The notes below the pieces were generated by a model, which saw nothing but the letters and a program-made list of their open reading frames with translations, was not told the DNA's origin and did not search any database. Source: an uncultured Eubacterium sp. (GTDB lineage: Bacteria > Bacillota > Clostridia > Lachnospirales > Lachnospiraceae). From it: DNA of 24,696 nucleotides. The DNA is taken from the NCBI GenBank assembly GCA_910586445.1, contig CAJUHV010000059.1, positions 1 through 24,696 on the forward strand. The letters run 5' to 3'. Below, in pieces: positions 15,011 to 23,350 of the stretch (position 1 is the first letter of the stretch; each line of letters begins with the position of its first letter). The position numbers and the translations under genes are program-made.

Positions 15011-15784
15011 ATGACGAAGCTGGAACAATACTATAACAAATTTTGTGAAGACAAGCGCCTTACGCGCAGGCACGGCATTGTAGAATACACCGTATCCATG
15101 TATTATATCCATAAATACCTGCAGGGCATGCATAATCCAAGCATTCTGGATGTAGGGGCAGGAACCGGACGCTACAGCGTAGCGCTGGCCGAAGAGGGCT
15201 ATGATGTGACCGCGGTTGAGCTGGTAAAGTACAATCTGGGCATATTAAAAGCAAAGGGCAGCAGTGTAAAGGCGTATCAGGGCAATGCATTAAAGCTGTC
15301 CCGGTTTCAGGATGAGACTTTTGACCTGACGCTGCTGTTTGGGCCGATGTATCATCTGCATACGATGGAGGATAAGGTACAGGCGCTTTCCGAAGCTGCC
15401 CGTGTCACAAAAGCAGGCGGTTATATTCTGGCAGCGTACTGCATGAATGAGTATGGGGTGCTGCTGTACGGGTTTCGGGATGGAAATATCAAAGCGTGCT
15501 TACAGGACGGCAGGCTTACACCAGATTTTCGGTGTACGGCATCAGCGCCGGAAGATCTGTATGATTATGTGCGGATTGAGGATATCGACAGGGTGAATGA
15601 GGCGGCGGGCGTAAAGCGTGTGCAGATCATTGCGGCTGACGGTGCGGCTGATTATATGCGCAGGACTTTAAACGCAATGGATGAAGAGACTTTTGAACTG
15701 TTTATCCGGTATCAGCTGTCTATATGTGAGAGAATGGATTTAATCGGGGCAAGTGCGCATACGGTGGATATACTGCGAAAATAA
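15011..15784 (+). CDS. Class I SAM-dependent methyltransferase
   Basis: A 257-residue protein with a Rossmann methyltransferase core. Motif I is SILDVGAGTGRYSVALAEEG (44-63). Motif II is VTAVEL, with Glu70 placed to hold the SAM ribose. A QGNALKL acidic loop and the post-motif DLTLLFGPMYHLHTMEDK follow. The GPMYHL segment is common in small-molecule methyltransferases of the UbiE/Tam type in Clostridia. The substrate cannot be told. GAAGGA lies about 8 nt before the ATG. It sits alone between glgP and a convergent debranching gene and shares no obvious pathway with either. Confidence 0.85.
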   Translation: MTKLEQYYNKFCEDKRLTRRHGIVEYTVSMYYIHKYLQGMHNPSILDVGAGTGRYSVALAEEGYDVTAVELVKYNLGILKAKGSSVKAYQGNALKLSRFQDETFDLTLLFGPMYHLHTMEDKVQALSEAARVTKAGGYILAAYCMNEYGVLLYGFRDGNIKACLQDGRLTPDFRCTASAPEDLYDYVRIEDIDRVNEAAGVKRVQIIAADGAADYMRRTLNAMDEETFELFIRYQLSICERMDLIGASAHTVDILRK

Positions 15785-15906
15785 AGATGAATATATAAAG
15801 ATGAATAATATATAGAGATGAATAAATATAGAGATGAATAATATATGATGAATAATATAGAGATGAATAATATATGATGAATAATATAGAGATGAATAAT
15901 ATAGAG
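15785..15906. repeat. AT-rich tandem repeat (GATGAATAATATAGA units)
   Basis: About eight imperfect units of 13-17 nt built on AGATGAATAATATAGA run from the methyltransferase stop codon to the terminator hairpin. Unit length varies, as in slippage-prone arrays. No ORF of note or promoter was recognised inside. Confidence 0.85.
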
Positions 15907-15944
15907 ATGGCTGCAGCAATAAGGAACATAATTGCTGCAGCCAT
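15907..15944. terminator. Bidirectional terminator hairpin between convergent genes
   Basis: ATGGCTGCAGCAAT (15907-15920) and ATTGCTGCAGCCAT (15931-15944) form a perfect 14-bp stem with a 10-nt loop, followed on the plus strand by TTTCATTTATT. It lies between the ends of the methyltransferase (plus) and debranching (minus) genes and probably serves both. Confidence 0.8.
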
Positions 15945-15985
15945 TTCATTTATTGATGATGATTATTATTATTGATTATTATTTT

Positions 15986-16017
15986 GATTTAAATGATTAT
16001 TGATTTAAATGATTATT
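15986..16017. repeat. 16-nt tandem duplication
   Basis: GATTTAAATGATTATT occurs twice head to tail (15986-16001 and 16002-16017). It belongs to an AT-rich TGATTATTATT tract on the debranching-gene side of the terminator. Confidence 0.85.
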
Positions 16018-16026
16018 GACTGCTTA

Positions 16027-18108
16027 TTATCTGGCAGCAGTCAGTATCTGTATGCTGCGCGGCTTTAACTGGATCGTATGGTCTATTACCTCCTGCGGAT
16101 CTGCCAGTATGCTGTTGGTCAGCCAGGTGTCAGCCAATACCTGCCAGTGCAGAGGCTCCGGCAGCTTTGGAAGATGCTGTGTTACAGTTTCCCAGTAAGT
16201 ATTGACTGCTAAAAAGACGATGTCATCGTCGCCGGTTGTTTCATTTTTACCCGCATACATGACGCCCAGGACATGGGAATCCCAGTGGTATTCACAGTTC
16301 CAGGCCTCTGCCTCGTGCAGGCTGATGGATGGAAATCCGAGCGAGCAGGCAGCGGTATCCCTGCGGATTACGGCATGTTTTTTGCGGAAATTGATCATAT
16401 AGCTGAAAAACAGAAACAGGTCGTTGTTTTTCTGCGGCAGAGACCAGTCGAGCCAGGAGATCATATTGTCCTGACAGTAGGCATTGTTGTTGCCGTTCTG
16501 GCTGTTGCCGAATTCGTCGCCTGCCAGAAACATCGGGGTGCCGCGGCTGCACAGCAGTACGGCACATGCATTTTTGACCATGCGCTTTCTTAGGGCGAGC
16601 ACGGCAGGGTCCATGGTCTTGCCTTCTACGCCGCAGTTCCAGCTGTAGTTGTTGTCACAGCCGTCGGTATTGTCCCATCCGTTTGCATCGTTGTGCTTTT
16701 CGTTGTACGAATACAGGTCGTGCAGCGTGAATCCGTCATGGCAGGTGATGAAATTGATCGGAAAATTGTGCACAGGCGCATTTGGGTCATACATGTCGGC
16801 GGAGCCGGTAATGCGCAGGGCGGCGCAGGCAGCGGTACCTATATCGCCTTTTAAAAAGGCGCGTATGTCGTCCCGGTAGCGCCCGTTCCATTCCGAAAAG
16901 CGGTTCCATGAAGGAAAGCTGCCGACCTGGTAAAGCCCGCCTGCGTCCCATGCCTCTGCAATCAGCTTTGTATCGCCCAGAATCGGGTCAAAGGCAAGGC
17001 TCTGGAGCAGCGGCGGCTTGCTCATCGGGGAGCCGTCTTCATTGCGCCCCAAAATCGAAGCCAGGTCAAAACGGAAACCGTCTACCCGGTAGGCAGTCAC
17101 CCAGTAGCGCAGGCAGTCTAAGATCATGCGCTGGACGATCGGGTGGTTGCAGTTTAATGTATTGCCGCATCCGCTGTAGTTAAAGTACTTGCCGTTCGGC
17201 GTCAGCATATAGTAGATATTATTGTCAAATCCTTTAAAACAGAAAAAGTTGCCTTCTTCATTGCCTTCGGCCGTATGGTTGAACACGACGTCTAAGATCA
17301 CTTCAATTCCGTTTTCGTGCAGGCTCTTGACCAGCTGCTTCAGCTCGGTGCCCTCCCTGTTATATTCAATGCCGCCGCAGTAGCTGGTGTTCGGCGCAAA
17401 AAAGCTGACAGAATTATAGCCCCAGTAATCGATCAGATCCTGCCCGTTATAAGTACGCAGCGAGCCGGTTTCATCAAATTCGAAAATCGGCATAAGCTCG
17501 ACGGCATTGATGCCCAGCCTCTTTAAGTACGGGATTTTTTCCATCAGCGCGGCAAACGTGCCGGGCTTTGCATGGAGCGAGCCGTCAGCCATGGAAAAAC
17601 CGCGCACATGCAGCTCATATATAATCAGGTCTTCAATCGGCATTGGACGATAAACATAGGCACCCCAGTCGAAATCGTCTTTTACGACGCGTGCCTTGTA
17701 AAAATCGCTCTGCGTCGTCTTAATGCCCCAGACGCTCTGTCCGGTCACGGCTTTGGCGTATGGGTCCAGTAGGTATTTTTTTGGATTGAAGATCAGTCCG
17801 TTTTCCGGGTCAAATGGGCCGTCGATCCGGTAGGCATATTCAAAATCTTCGATATTTAATTGGAATACGATCATAGAGTAGACATTGCCGATCCGGTAAT
17901 TGTCTGGAAATTTTAATATGGCATAAGGGACATCTTCACGCCGGCGGAACAGCAGCAGCTCGCAGGATGTCGCATTGTTCGAGTGGACGGTAAAATTCAC
18001 GCCGCCGGGAATGGCAGTTGCGCCGTTGATGTCATAAAAACCCGGCCGGACATCGTAGCCTGCTATGTGGTCAAAGGGTACCAGATGGAATTTGCTTATT
18101 GGGTTCAT
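16027..18108 (-). CDS. glgX: Glycogen debranching enzyme (isoamylase/GlgX type, GH13)
   Basis: A 693-residue enzyme that hydrolyses alpha-1,6 branch links. An N-terminal CBM48-like beta domain covers about 15-130, with GVNFTVHSNNATSCELLLF. The GH13 barrel carries YELHVRGFS near 164, DVVFNHTAEG at 273-282, YRVDGFRFDLAS with nucleophile Asp348, LIAEAWDAGG with acid/base Glu385 and FITCHDGFTLHDL with His457-Asp458. Domain order and length fit the isoamylase/GlgX subfamily rather than pullulanase, which usually has extra N-terminal domains. The ATG is preceded by a purine-rich GCGAGG. It has its own consensus promoter at 18151-18179. No signal peptide is visible, so it acts inside the cell, fitting a role with the nearby phosphorylase in glycogen breakdown. 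Confidence 0.94.
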   Translation of the reverse strand: MNPISKFHLVPFDHIAGYDVRPGFYDINGATAIPGGVNFTVHSNNATSCELLLFRRREDVPYAILKFPDNYRIGNVYSMIVFQLNIEDFEYAYRIDGPFDPENGLIFNPKKYLLDPYAKAVTGQSVWGIKTTQSDFYKARVVKDDFDWGAYVYRPMPIEDLIIYELHVRGFSMADGSLHAKPGTFAALMEKIPYLKRLGINAVELMPIFEFDETGSLRTYNGQDLIDYWGYNSVSFFAPNTSYCGGIEYNREGTELKQLVKSLHENGIEVILDVVFNHTAEGNEEGNFFCFKGFDNNIYYMLTPNGKYFNYSGCGNTLNCNHPIVQRMILDCLRYWVTAYRVDGFRFDLASILGRNEDGSPMSKPPLLQSLAFDPILGDTKLIAEAWDAGGLYQVGSFPSWNRFSEWNGRYRDDIRAFLKGDIGTAACAALRITGSADMYDPNAPVHNFPINFITCHDGFTLHDLYSYNEKHNDANGWDNTDGCDNNYSWNCGVEGKTMDPAVLALRKRMVKNACAVLLCSRGTPMFLAGDEFGNSQNGNNNAYCQDNMISWLDWSLPQKNNDLFLFFSYMINFRKKHAVIRRDTAACSLGFPSISLHEAEAWNCEYHWDSHVLGVMYAGKNETTGDDDIVFLAVNTYWETVTQHLPKLPEPLHWQVLADTWLTNSILADPQEVIDHTIQLKPRSIQILTAAR

Positions 18109-18150
18109 GGAGATACCTCGCTTTGCTTTTGATGTAAAATCTATATCATT

Positions 18151-18179
18151 ATTATAGTCCGGCGGCCTTTATTTGTAAA
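18151..18179 (-). promoter_or_regulatory. Sigma-A promoter of the debranching enzyme gene
   Basis: Read on the minus strand, TTTACA (18179-18174), a 17-nt spacer and a perfect TATAAT (18156-18151). The predicted start near 18144 leaves a leader of about 35 nt. Confidence 0.82.
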
Positions 18180-18200
18180 GGAAGGTTTCGGGAACGTTGA

Positions 18201-19019
18201 TTATTTACGTATATGTTTCTGGTAGCCTGACGGCGTCATTCCGGTGACAGACTTAAATACCCGGTTAAAATGTGTCAGGTTGGAAAATCCGGTTTCCTGG
18301 CTGACCTGTGTAATGTTTAAGTCGGTTTCCATCAGCTTGCGCTGGGCATTCATAATACGGGTAACGTTTAAATACTGTACCATCGTACAGTCCATATGCC
18401 GCTTAAATTCCCGGCACAGATAATACGGGCTGATGTAAAATATCTTTGCCAGCTGCTCTAAGCTGATATCCTCCTGATAATGGGTATGGATGTAGCTGAT
18501 CACCTGCCGCATCCGGTCGAACTGTTCTTTTTTTGCCGGCTCTTCCTTATGTACCTGCAGCATAATGGAAAATAGCAGCATATTCAAAAGCGTATGCATG
18601 TATCCGCTGCGGAATACCGAGGAATCGTCCTGCTCGTTTAGAAGCGTTTGTAATAGATCGTGGATTTCTTTTTGATTTTTCGCCTCCGGGCGGTATAATC
18701 CGTTGCCGTGGTCGAGTGCATCCTTCAGCTGCGGCGAATCGATCTGTGAGGCACTAAAATACAGTACCAGCCGCTTAAAAGGCACATTCTGGTCTCCATA
18801 CGAGCGGTGCAGCACATATGGGGAAAAAAGGATCAGCTCCCCCGGCTGCATGGCATATTTACTGTCATGCAGGATATGGTAGCGCTCTCCTGATTCCAGA
18901 AAATAAATCTCATAATATTCATGATAATGGTTCTGGTGCATGTTATCGTTTACTCCGCTGATCCGTTCACAGGCAATGCTGCTGCCCTGTGCCATCATTA
19001 TCCCTGCCTGATCTAACAA
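18201..19019 (-). CDS. AraC-family transcriptional regulator
   Basis: A 272-residue regulator if it starts at TTG 19019. An N-terminal cupin-like ligand domain (about 28-73) has HYHEYYEIYFLESGERYHI and QPGELILFSPYVLHRS. The C-terminal AraC/XylS domain (about 167-272) has two helix-turn-helix units: ISLEQLAKIFYISPYYLCREFKR, and ITQVSQETGFSNLTHFNRVFK followed by GMTPSGYQKH. This layout is typical of activators of sugar-use genes. It is divergent from the GH31-TRAP genes and probably controls them. An in-frame ATG at 19058 would give 285 residues but has no ribosome binding site; the perfect AGGAGG falls inside that longer frame, 7 nt before the TTG. Confidence 0.9.
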   Translation of the reverse strand: MLDQAGIMMAQGSSIACERISGVNDNMHQNHYHEYYEIYFLESGERYHILHDSKYAMQPGELILFSPYVLHRSYGDQNVPFKRLVLYFSASQIDSPQLKDALDHGNGLYRPEAKNQKEIHDLLQTLLNEQDDSSVFRSGYMHTLLNMLLFSIMLQVHKEEPAKKEQFDRMRQVISYIHTHYQEDISLEQLAKIFYISPYYLCREFKRHMDCTMVQYLNVTRIMNAQRKLMETDLNITQVSQETGFSNLTHFNRVFKSVTGMTPSGYQKHIRK

Positions 19020-19034
19020 AACAATTCCTCCTTC
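19020..19034 (-). promoter_or_regulatory. Ribosome binding site that points to a TTG start
   Basis: On the minus strand GAAGGAGG (19034-19027) is followed by seven bases and TTG (19019-19017). Nothing similar precedes the ATG at 19058, so the rare start codon is preferred. Confidence 0.7.
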
Positions 19035-19131
19035 AATATGAAAGCAGTTATTGAGCATATATAAATTTTCTTTGATTTTTGTGTAATTCTTACTAATCTG
19101 TAGAGCAGCTGAACCTTATTTGCTGTTAAAG

Positions 19132-19160
19132 ATTATACCATTGCATATGCAAAATAGCAA
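19132..19160 (-). promoter_or_regulatory. Promoter of the AraC gene with a palindrome in its spacer
   Basis: On the minus strand TTGCTA (19160-19155), a 17-nt spacer and TATAAT (19137-19132), with an extended -10 TG one base upstream. The perfect palindrome TTGCATATGCAA (19141-19152) lies wholly within the spacer, so a protein bound there would block the promoter. Confidence 0.7.
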
Positions 19161-19191
19161 GATATGTAAAAAATTGCTTAATATATAGCAA
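19141..19191. promoter_or_regulatory. Candidate operators between araC-type gene and GH31 gene
   Basis: Three signals cluster here: the perfect palindrome TTGCATATGCAA (19141-19152), the dyad TTGCT/AGCAA (19174-19178 and 19187-19191), and a direct repeat ATAGCAA at 19154-19160 and 19185-19191, exactly 31 bp or about three helical turns apart. Downstream the GH31 gene has only a weak promoter (TATATT at 19224-19229 without a good -35), as expected for an activator-dependent promoter. Confidence 0.55.
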
Positions 19192-19290
19192 TAATTGTCT
19201 GGTTGTTTCTGTCATGTTTTCGGTATATTAGAAATATAAAAAATATATAAAAATAGTTATGCGAAAATAAATTTTAAGGAGGAAATGAGT

Positions 19291-21792
19291 ATGAGAGTAT
19301 GCACAAAGGCAGCCGAAGTACGTCAGCAGGACGGGTATTTTTCCATAATGACAAACTGTGTGGAGATACGGATTTTGTTTCTGACGGACTCGATTGTGCG
19401 CATCCGTGCCGGATTTGACGGTGAGTTCGCAGAAGAGTCTTACAGTCTTGTTATGACTGCATGGGAGGACCGCATGGATGATTTTATGAAAAATTATCGC
19501 AGGCGTGTGCAGGCAGCTGAGGCTGTTTTAACAGACGGAGAAAGCCAGGCCGTGATCCAGGGGAAAGAACTTAAAGTCGTAGTGGAAAAAGAGCCGTTCC
19601 GTATATGTGTCTATGACAGCGAGGGAACCATGCTTCATGCGGATATTGTAGACCTGGCTTATCAGGAGGACAGCAACCGCCGCCGCATTCACACGAGTGA
19701 AATTACAGCAGACGACTATTTTTATGGATTTGGCGAAAAGAGCGGGGAATTTAACAAAGCGCAGAAATTCATGAATATGAGCCCTAAGGATGCGATGGGG
19801 TATAATCCAAAGGAAACGGATTCTTTGTACAAACATATTCCATTTTATATCAAGCTGAGCAGCAGCACGAAAAAGGCGGTAGGATATTTTTACCACAATA
19901 CATATGAATGCGATTTTGATATGGGCCGTGAGAAGAGCAACTATTGGAAAATGCACAGCAGGTACCGCGCAGACGGCGGGGATATCGACCTGTTTCTGAT
20001 TGCAGGCCCGACAGTCCGCCAGGTTGTAGAGCGTTATACAGACCTGACCGGAAAATCCGCACTGCTGCCGCGCTATGCACTCGGCTATCTGGGCTCTTCG
20101 ATGTATTATCCGGAGCTGGAGGCAGACTGTGACGAGGCGATTTTAGAGTTTATCGATACGACAAAGGAAGAAGGGATTCCGGTAGACGGATTCCAGCTGT
20201 CCAGCGGCTATTGTGCGATTGAGACGGAAGAAGGCATTAAGCGCTGCGTATTTACCTGGAATAAAAAGCGTTTTAAAGACCCTAAGGATTTCTTTAAGCA
20301 GATGACCGAGCGCGGCATTACCGTAACGCCGAATGTAAAGCCGGGCATGCTCCTGCTTCATCCGATGCTGGATGAGATGAAAGAAAAGGATATGTTTGTC
20401 AAAGCCAGCGACAGCGATGAGCCGGGTATCGGCACATGGTGGGGCGGCAGGGGAGTCTTTGTGGATTATACAAAGGCTTCTACGCGCGAGAACTGGAAGG
20501 CAATGTTAAAGGAACACGTACTGGATTACGGCACATGCTCTGTATGGAATGACAACTGCGAATATGACAGCATGGTAGATAAGGACTGCCGGTGTGATTT
20601 TGAAGGCAAGGGCGGCACGATCGGCCAGTTAAAGTCTGTGATGTCCAATATTATGTGCCATATTACAGACGAGGCGGTACATGAGACGTTTGACAATACA
20701 AGGCCGTATATTGTATGCCGTTCCGGGCACTGCGGCATTCAGCGTTATGCACAGACCTGGGCCGGCGATAACCTGACCTGCTGGGAGGCGCTGAAATACA
20801 ATATTGCTACGATTTTAGGCATGAGCCTGTGCGGCGTGGCAAACCAGGGCTGCGATATCGGAGGATTTTACGGCCCGGCACCGGAAGGGGAGCTGTTTTT
20901 ACGCTGGATACAAAACGGCATATTCCAGCCCCGGTTTTCGATCCATTCTACGAATACGGATAATACTGTGACAGAACCATGGATGTACAGTGATTTGAAA
21001 GAGGATATCCGCCATGCGGTCGAATTCCGTTACCAGCTGTCTCCGTATCTGTATTCGCTTGCAGCGCGGGCGCATGAGAGCGGGCTGCCGATAATGGAGC
21101 CGATGTGCAGCGCATTCCAGAATGATCCGGCATGCTACGGCGAGGGCGTGGACTTTATGTTTGGAGATTCTCTGCTGGTAGCCAATGTAGTGGAGCAGGG
21201 GGCGAAAACACGCAGCATTTACCTGCCAAAGGGCTGTACGTTTTATGATTTCTATACAAGGACTCCGTACGAGGGCGGGCAGACGATTGAGATTCCGGTA
21301 ACGCTTTCCAGCATACCGCTGTTTGTAAGAAGCGGTGCGGTTATACCGATGGCTGCAAACCAGATGAACAACCTGATGACCCAGCAGGCGACAGGAATCA
21401 CGCTGCTGTGTGCGGCAGACAGGGACGGCCATTTTTCATTATATGAAGATGACGGCGTGTCGATGGATTATGAAAACGGCATGTATTTAAAGACAGATCT
21501 TACTATGACAGCAGGAGAGAGGACTTATCTGGATTTTAAGACAGAAGGAAATTACAAGACGGCAGTGGAGACGATGTATATCGATATGATCCACCGTGAA
21601 AAAGCGCCGTTCTGGGTAACTGTGGATGGAAATCAGCTGGAGCATTTCCTGCACCGCAGAAAATTCGAAGAAGCAGAAAGCGGATGGTATTACAGCCAGA
21701 GACTGAAATCTGTGCAGATCAAATACCGCAATCCAAAGAAAGATTATCAGGTTCTTGTCTCCTTTGAACAGTTTGACTTAATCGGTATGTAA
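19291..21792 (+). CDS. GH31 family alpha-glycosidase
   Basis: An 833-residue cytosolic enzyme (no signal peptide). An N-terminal beta-sandwich contains ITADDYFYGFGEKSGEFNK. The (beta/alpha)8 domain starts near LPRYALGYLGSSMYYPE, with SVWNDNCEYD carrying the predicted nucleophile Asp421 and TWAGDNLTCWEAL carrying the acid/base Asp493. C-terminal beta domains have IPLFVRSGAVIPM and FSLYEDDG, all standard GH31 features. The usual W-x-D-M-N-E nucleophile motif is changed to W-N-D-N-C-E. The enzyme should cleave a terminal alpha-linked sugar, but whether glucose, xylose or an acidic sugar is open. AAGGAGG is 8 nt before ATG 19291 and only 2 nt before ATG 19285, so 19291 is preferred. TRAP transporter genes follow after 18 nt, probably in one operon. 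Confidence 0.92.
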   Translation: MRVCTKAAEVRQQDGYFSIMTNCVEIRILFLTDSIVRIRAGFDGEFAEESYSLVMTAWEDRMDDFMKNYRRRVQAAEAVLTDGESQAVIQGKELKVVVEKEPFRICVYDSEGTMLHADIVDLAYQEDSNRRRIHTSEITADDYFYGFGEKSGEFNKAQKFMNMSPKDAMGYNPKETDSLYKHIPFYIKLSSSTKKAVGYFYHNTYECDFDMGREKSNYWKMHSRYRADGGDIDLFLIAGPTVRQVVERYTDLTGKSALLPRYALGYLGSSMYYPELEADCDEAILEFIDTTKEEGIPVDGFQLSSGYCAIETEEGIKRCVFTWNKKRFKDPKDFFKQMTERGITVTPNVKPGMLLLHPMLDEMKEKDMFVKASDSDEPGIGTWWGGRGVFVDYTKASTRENWKAMLKEHVLDYGTCSVWNDNCEYDSMVDKDCRCDFEGKGGTIGQLKSVMSNIMCHITDEAVHETFDNTRPYIVCRSGHCGIQRYAQTWAGDNLTCWEALKYNIATILGMSLCGVANQGCDIGGFYGPAPEGELFLRWIQNGIFQPRFSIHSTNTDNTVTEPWMYSDLKEDIRHAVEFRYQLSPYLYSLAARAHESGLPIMEPMCSAFQNDPACYGEGVDFMFGDSLLVANVVEQGAKTRSIYLPKGCTFYDFYTRTPYEGGQTIEIPVTLSSIPLFVRSGAVIPMAANQMNNLMTQQATGITLLCAADRDGHFSLYEDDGVSMDYENGMYLKTDLTMTAGERTYLDFKTEGNYKTAVETMYIDMIHREKAPFWVTVDGNQLEHFLHRRKFEEAESGWYYSQRLKSVQIKYRNPKKDYQVLVSFEQFDLIGM

Positions 21793-21810
21793 TATGGGAG
21801 GTTAACCATT

Positions 21811-22833
21811 ATGAAAAAATATGCATCATTATTCCTGGCAGCTCTCCTGTCGGTTCTGTGCCTTTCCGGGTGCGGGCAGAAAGGCGCCGCAGGCAGTGAG
21901 CAGGCGACGAAAGAAAATCCTATGATACTTACGCTGGCACACGGTTTAAGCGAGTCACATACCGTACATATTGCCATGATGGAATTTGCGCAGCAGGTAG
22001 AAGAGCAGACCGAAGGAAGGATAAAGGTGAAGATTTTTCCAAACGGACAGCTCGGCTCGGAGAATGAAAACATGGAGCAGCTGATGGCAGGCGTAGTGGC
22101 GATGACAAAGGTATCTGCGCCGGGACTTGCTACTTACAATGAATCTTATCATACATTCGGCCTGCCGTATATATTTGACGGGACAGAAGATTTTTACCAT
22201 ATTATGGATTCCCGGCAGATGGAGGATTTCTTCTTATCTTCTGAGGATGACGGCTTTGTGACCCTGACCTACTATACATCCGGTGCACGCTCATTTTATA
22301 CCAAAAATAAAGCGATCCGTACACCGGCGGATTTAAAAGGCTTAAAAATCCGTGTACAGGATATGAAATCCCAGACAGATATGTTAAATGCACTGGGAGG
22401 CATACCGGTAGCGATGTCTTATGGAGATGTATACACGTCACTACAGACCGGTATTATAGACGGCACGGAAAATAATGAAACGGCACTGACAACAGGCAAG
22501 CATGGGGAAGTCTGCAAGGTATTTTCGACAGACCAGCATGCCATGATCCCGGACGTAATGGTAATGAGTGCCAAAATCTGGGAGACGATCAGCCCGCAGG
22601 ACCAGCAGATTATTTTAGACGCTGCGCATGCTTCTACAGACAGTCATAAGATCGCATGGGATGCGGCTATAGAAGAAGCAGTTACAGAAGCCTCTGGGCA
22701 GATGAACGTAGAGTTTGTAGACGATGTGGATAAGGAGGCATTCCGCGAGGCTACAAGCGGCATGATCGAAGAGTACTGTGAAGAATATCCAGGCGTGCAG
22801 AAGCTGCTTGATATTATTAATTCTGTAGAATAA
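21811..22833 (+). CDS. dctP: TRAP transporter solute-binding lipoprotein (DctP family)
   Basis: A 340-residue extracytoplasmic binding protein. A lipoprotein signal ends in LSGC with Cys21 as the lipidation site. The DctP fold follows: HGLSESHTVHIAMMEFAQQV, VKIFPNGQLGSENENMEQL, LPYIFDGTEDF, ADLKGLKIRVQDM and VAMSYGDVYTSLQTGIIDGTENN. Arg181 in GLKIRV is the conserved residue that, in characterised relatives, pairs with the carboxylate of the ligand, so an acidic ligand is likely. GGGAGGTT precedes the ATG. It follows the GH31 gene by 18 nt and precedes the two membrane subunits. Confidence 0.94.
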   Translation: MKKYASLFLAALLSVLCLSGCGQKGAAGSEQATKENPMILTLAHGLSESHTVHIAMMEFAQQVEEQTEGRIKVKIFPNGQLGSENENMEQLMAGVVAMTKVSAPGLATYNESYHTFGLPYIFDGTEDFYHIMDSRQMEDFFLSSEDDGFVTLTYYTSGARSFYTKNKAIRTPADLKGLKIRVQDMKSQTDMLNALGGIPVAMSYGDVYTSLQTGIIDGTENNETALTTGKHGEVCKVFSTDQHAMIPDVMVMSAKIWETISPQDQQIILDAAHASTDSHKIAWDAAIEEAVTEASGQMNVEFVDDVDKEAFREATSGMIEEYCEEYPGVQKLLDIINSVE

Positions 22834-22846
22834 GGAGGTGCTTGGA

Positions 22847-23350
22847 ATGAAAGAAATATTTACTGCGATGAAAAAAGTAATGACAAAGCTCTTAGCCGGT
22901 ATCGCAACGATTCTTTTATCCGTGATGACGCTGCTGGTTCTTTATCAGGTATTTACCCGCTACGTGTTAGACAGTCCGGCTGCTTTTACTGAAGAGCTTG
23001 TGCGTTATTTCCTGATCTGGACAGGATTTATCGGAGCTGCATATGCGTTTATTACAAGAGAGCATATGTGCCTTGTGCTTGTGCGTGATAATTTAAAACC
23101 GCAGCAGCGCAGAATACTGATGATCTTTTTGGATGTGCTGATTCTTGTATTTGCCCTTTTCGTCATTACAATAGGCGGCTTTAAGCTGGCGGTAAGTGCA
23201 CAGAGGGAATATTCCGCACTGCTCGGCATACCTAGAAGCCTGGTATACGGCATGGCACCTGTTTCCGGCCTGTTTATTATTATGGCACAGATTATCAATA
23301 TTTACGAAGACGTAACCGGCGTAACGATTGAAGGAGGGGACGAAAAATGA
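22847..23350 (+). CDS. dctQ: TRAP transporter small membrane subunit (DctQ family)
   Basis: A 167-residue protein with four hydrophobic segments at about 14-36, 50-70, 87-110 and 128-147 and the usual family features (YQVFTRYVLDSPAAFTEELVRYF, FITREHMCL, LLGIPRSLVYGMAPVSGLF). It forms the membrane complex with DctM. An upstream in-frame GTG at 22838 overlaps the AAGGAGGTG ribosome binding site, so ATG 22847 is chosen. Its stop overlaps the dctM start (ATGA), indicating translational coupling. Confidence 0.93.
   Translation: MKEIFTAMKKVMTKLLAGIATILLSVMTLLVLYQVFTRYVLDSPAAFTEELVRYFLIWTGFIGAAYAFITREHMCLVLVRDNLKPQQRRILMIFLDVLILVFALFVITIGGFKLAVSAQREYSALLGIPRSLVYGMAPVSGLFIIMAQIINIYEDVTGVTIEGGDEK

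Noticed and set aside
19291..21792. Sulfoquinovosidase (YihQ type) as the identity of the GH31 enzyme
   Set aside because: The link to a TRAP system made this tempting, but the Arg/Trp motif I associate with sulfoquinovosidases was not seen and the nucleophile region is of the WND type, so no such claim is made.
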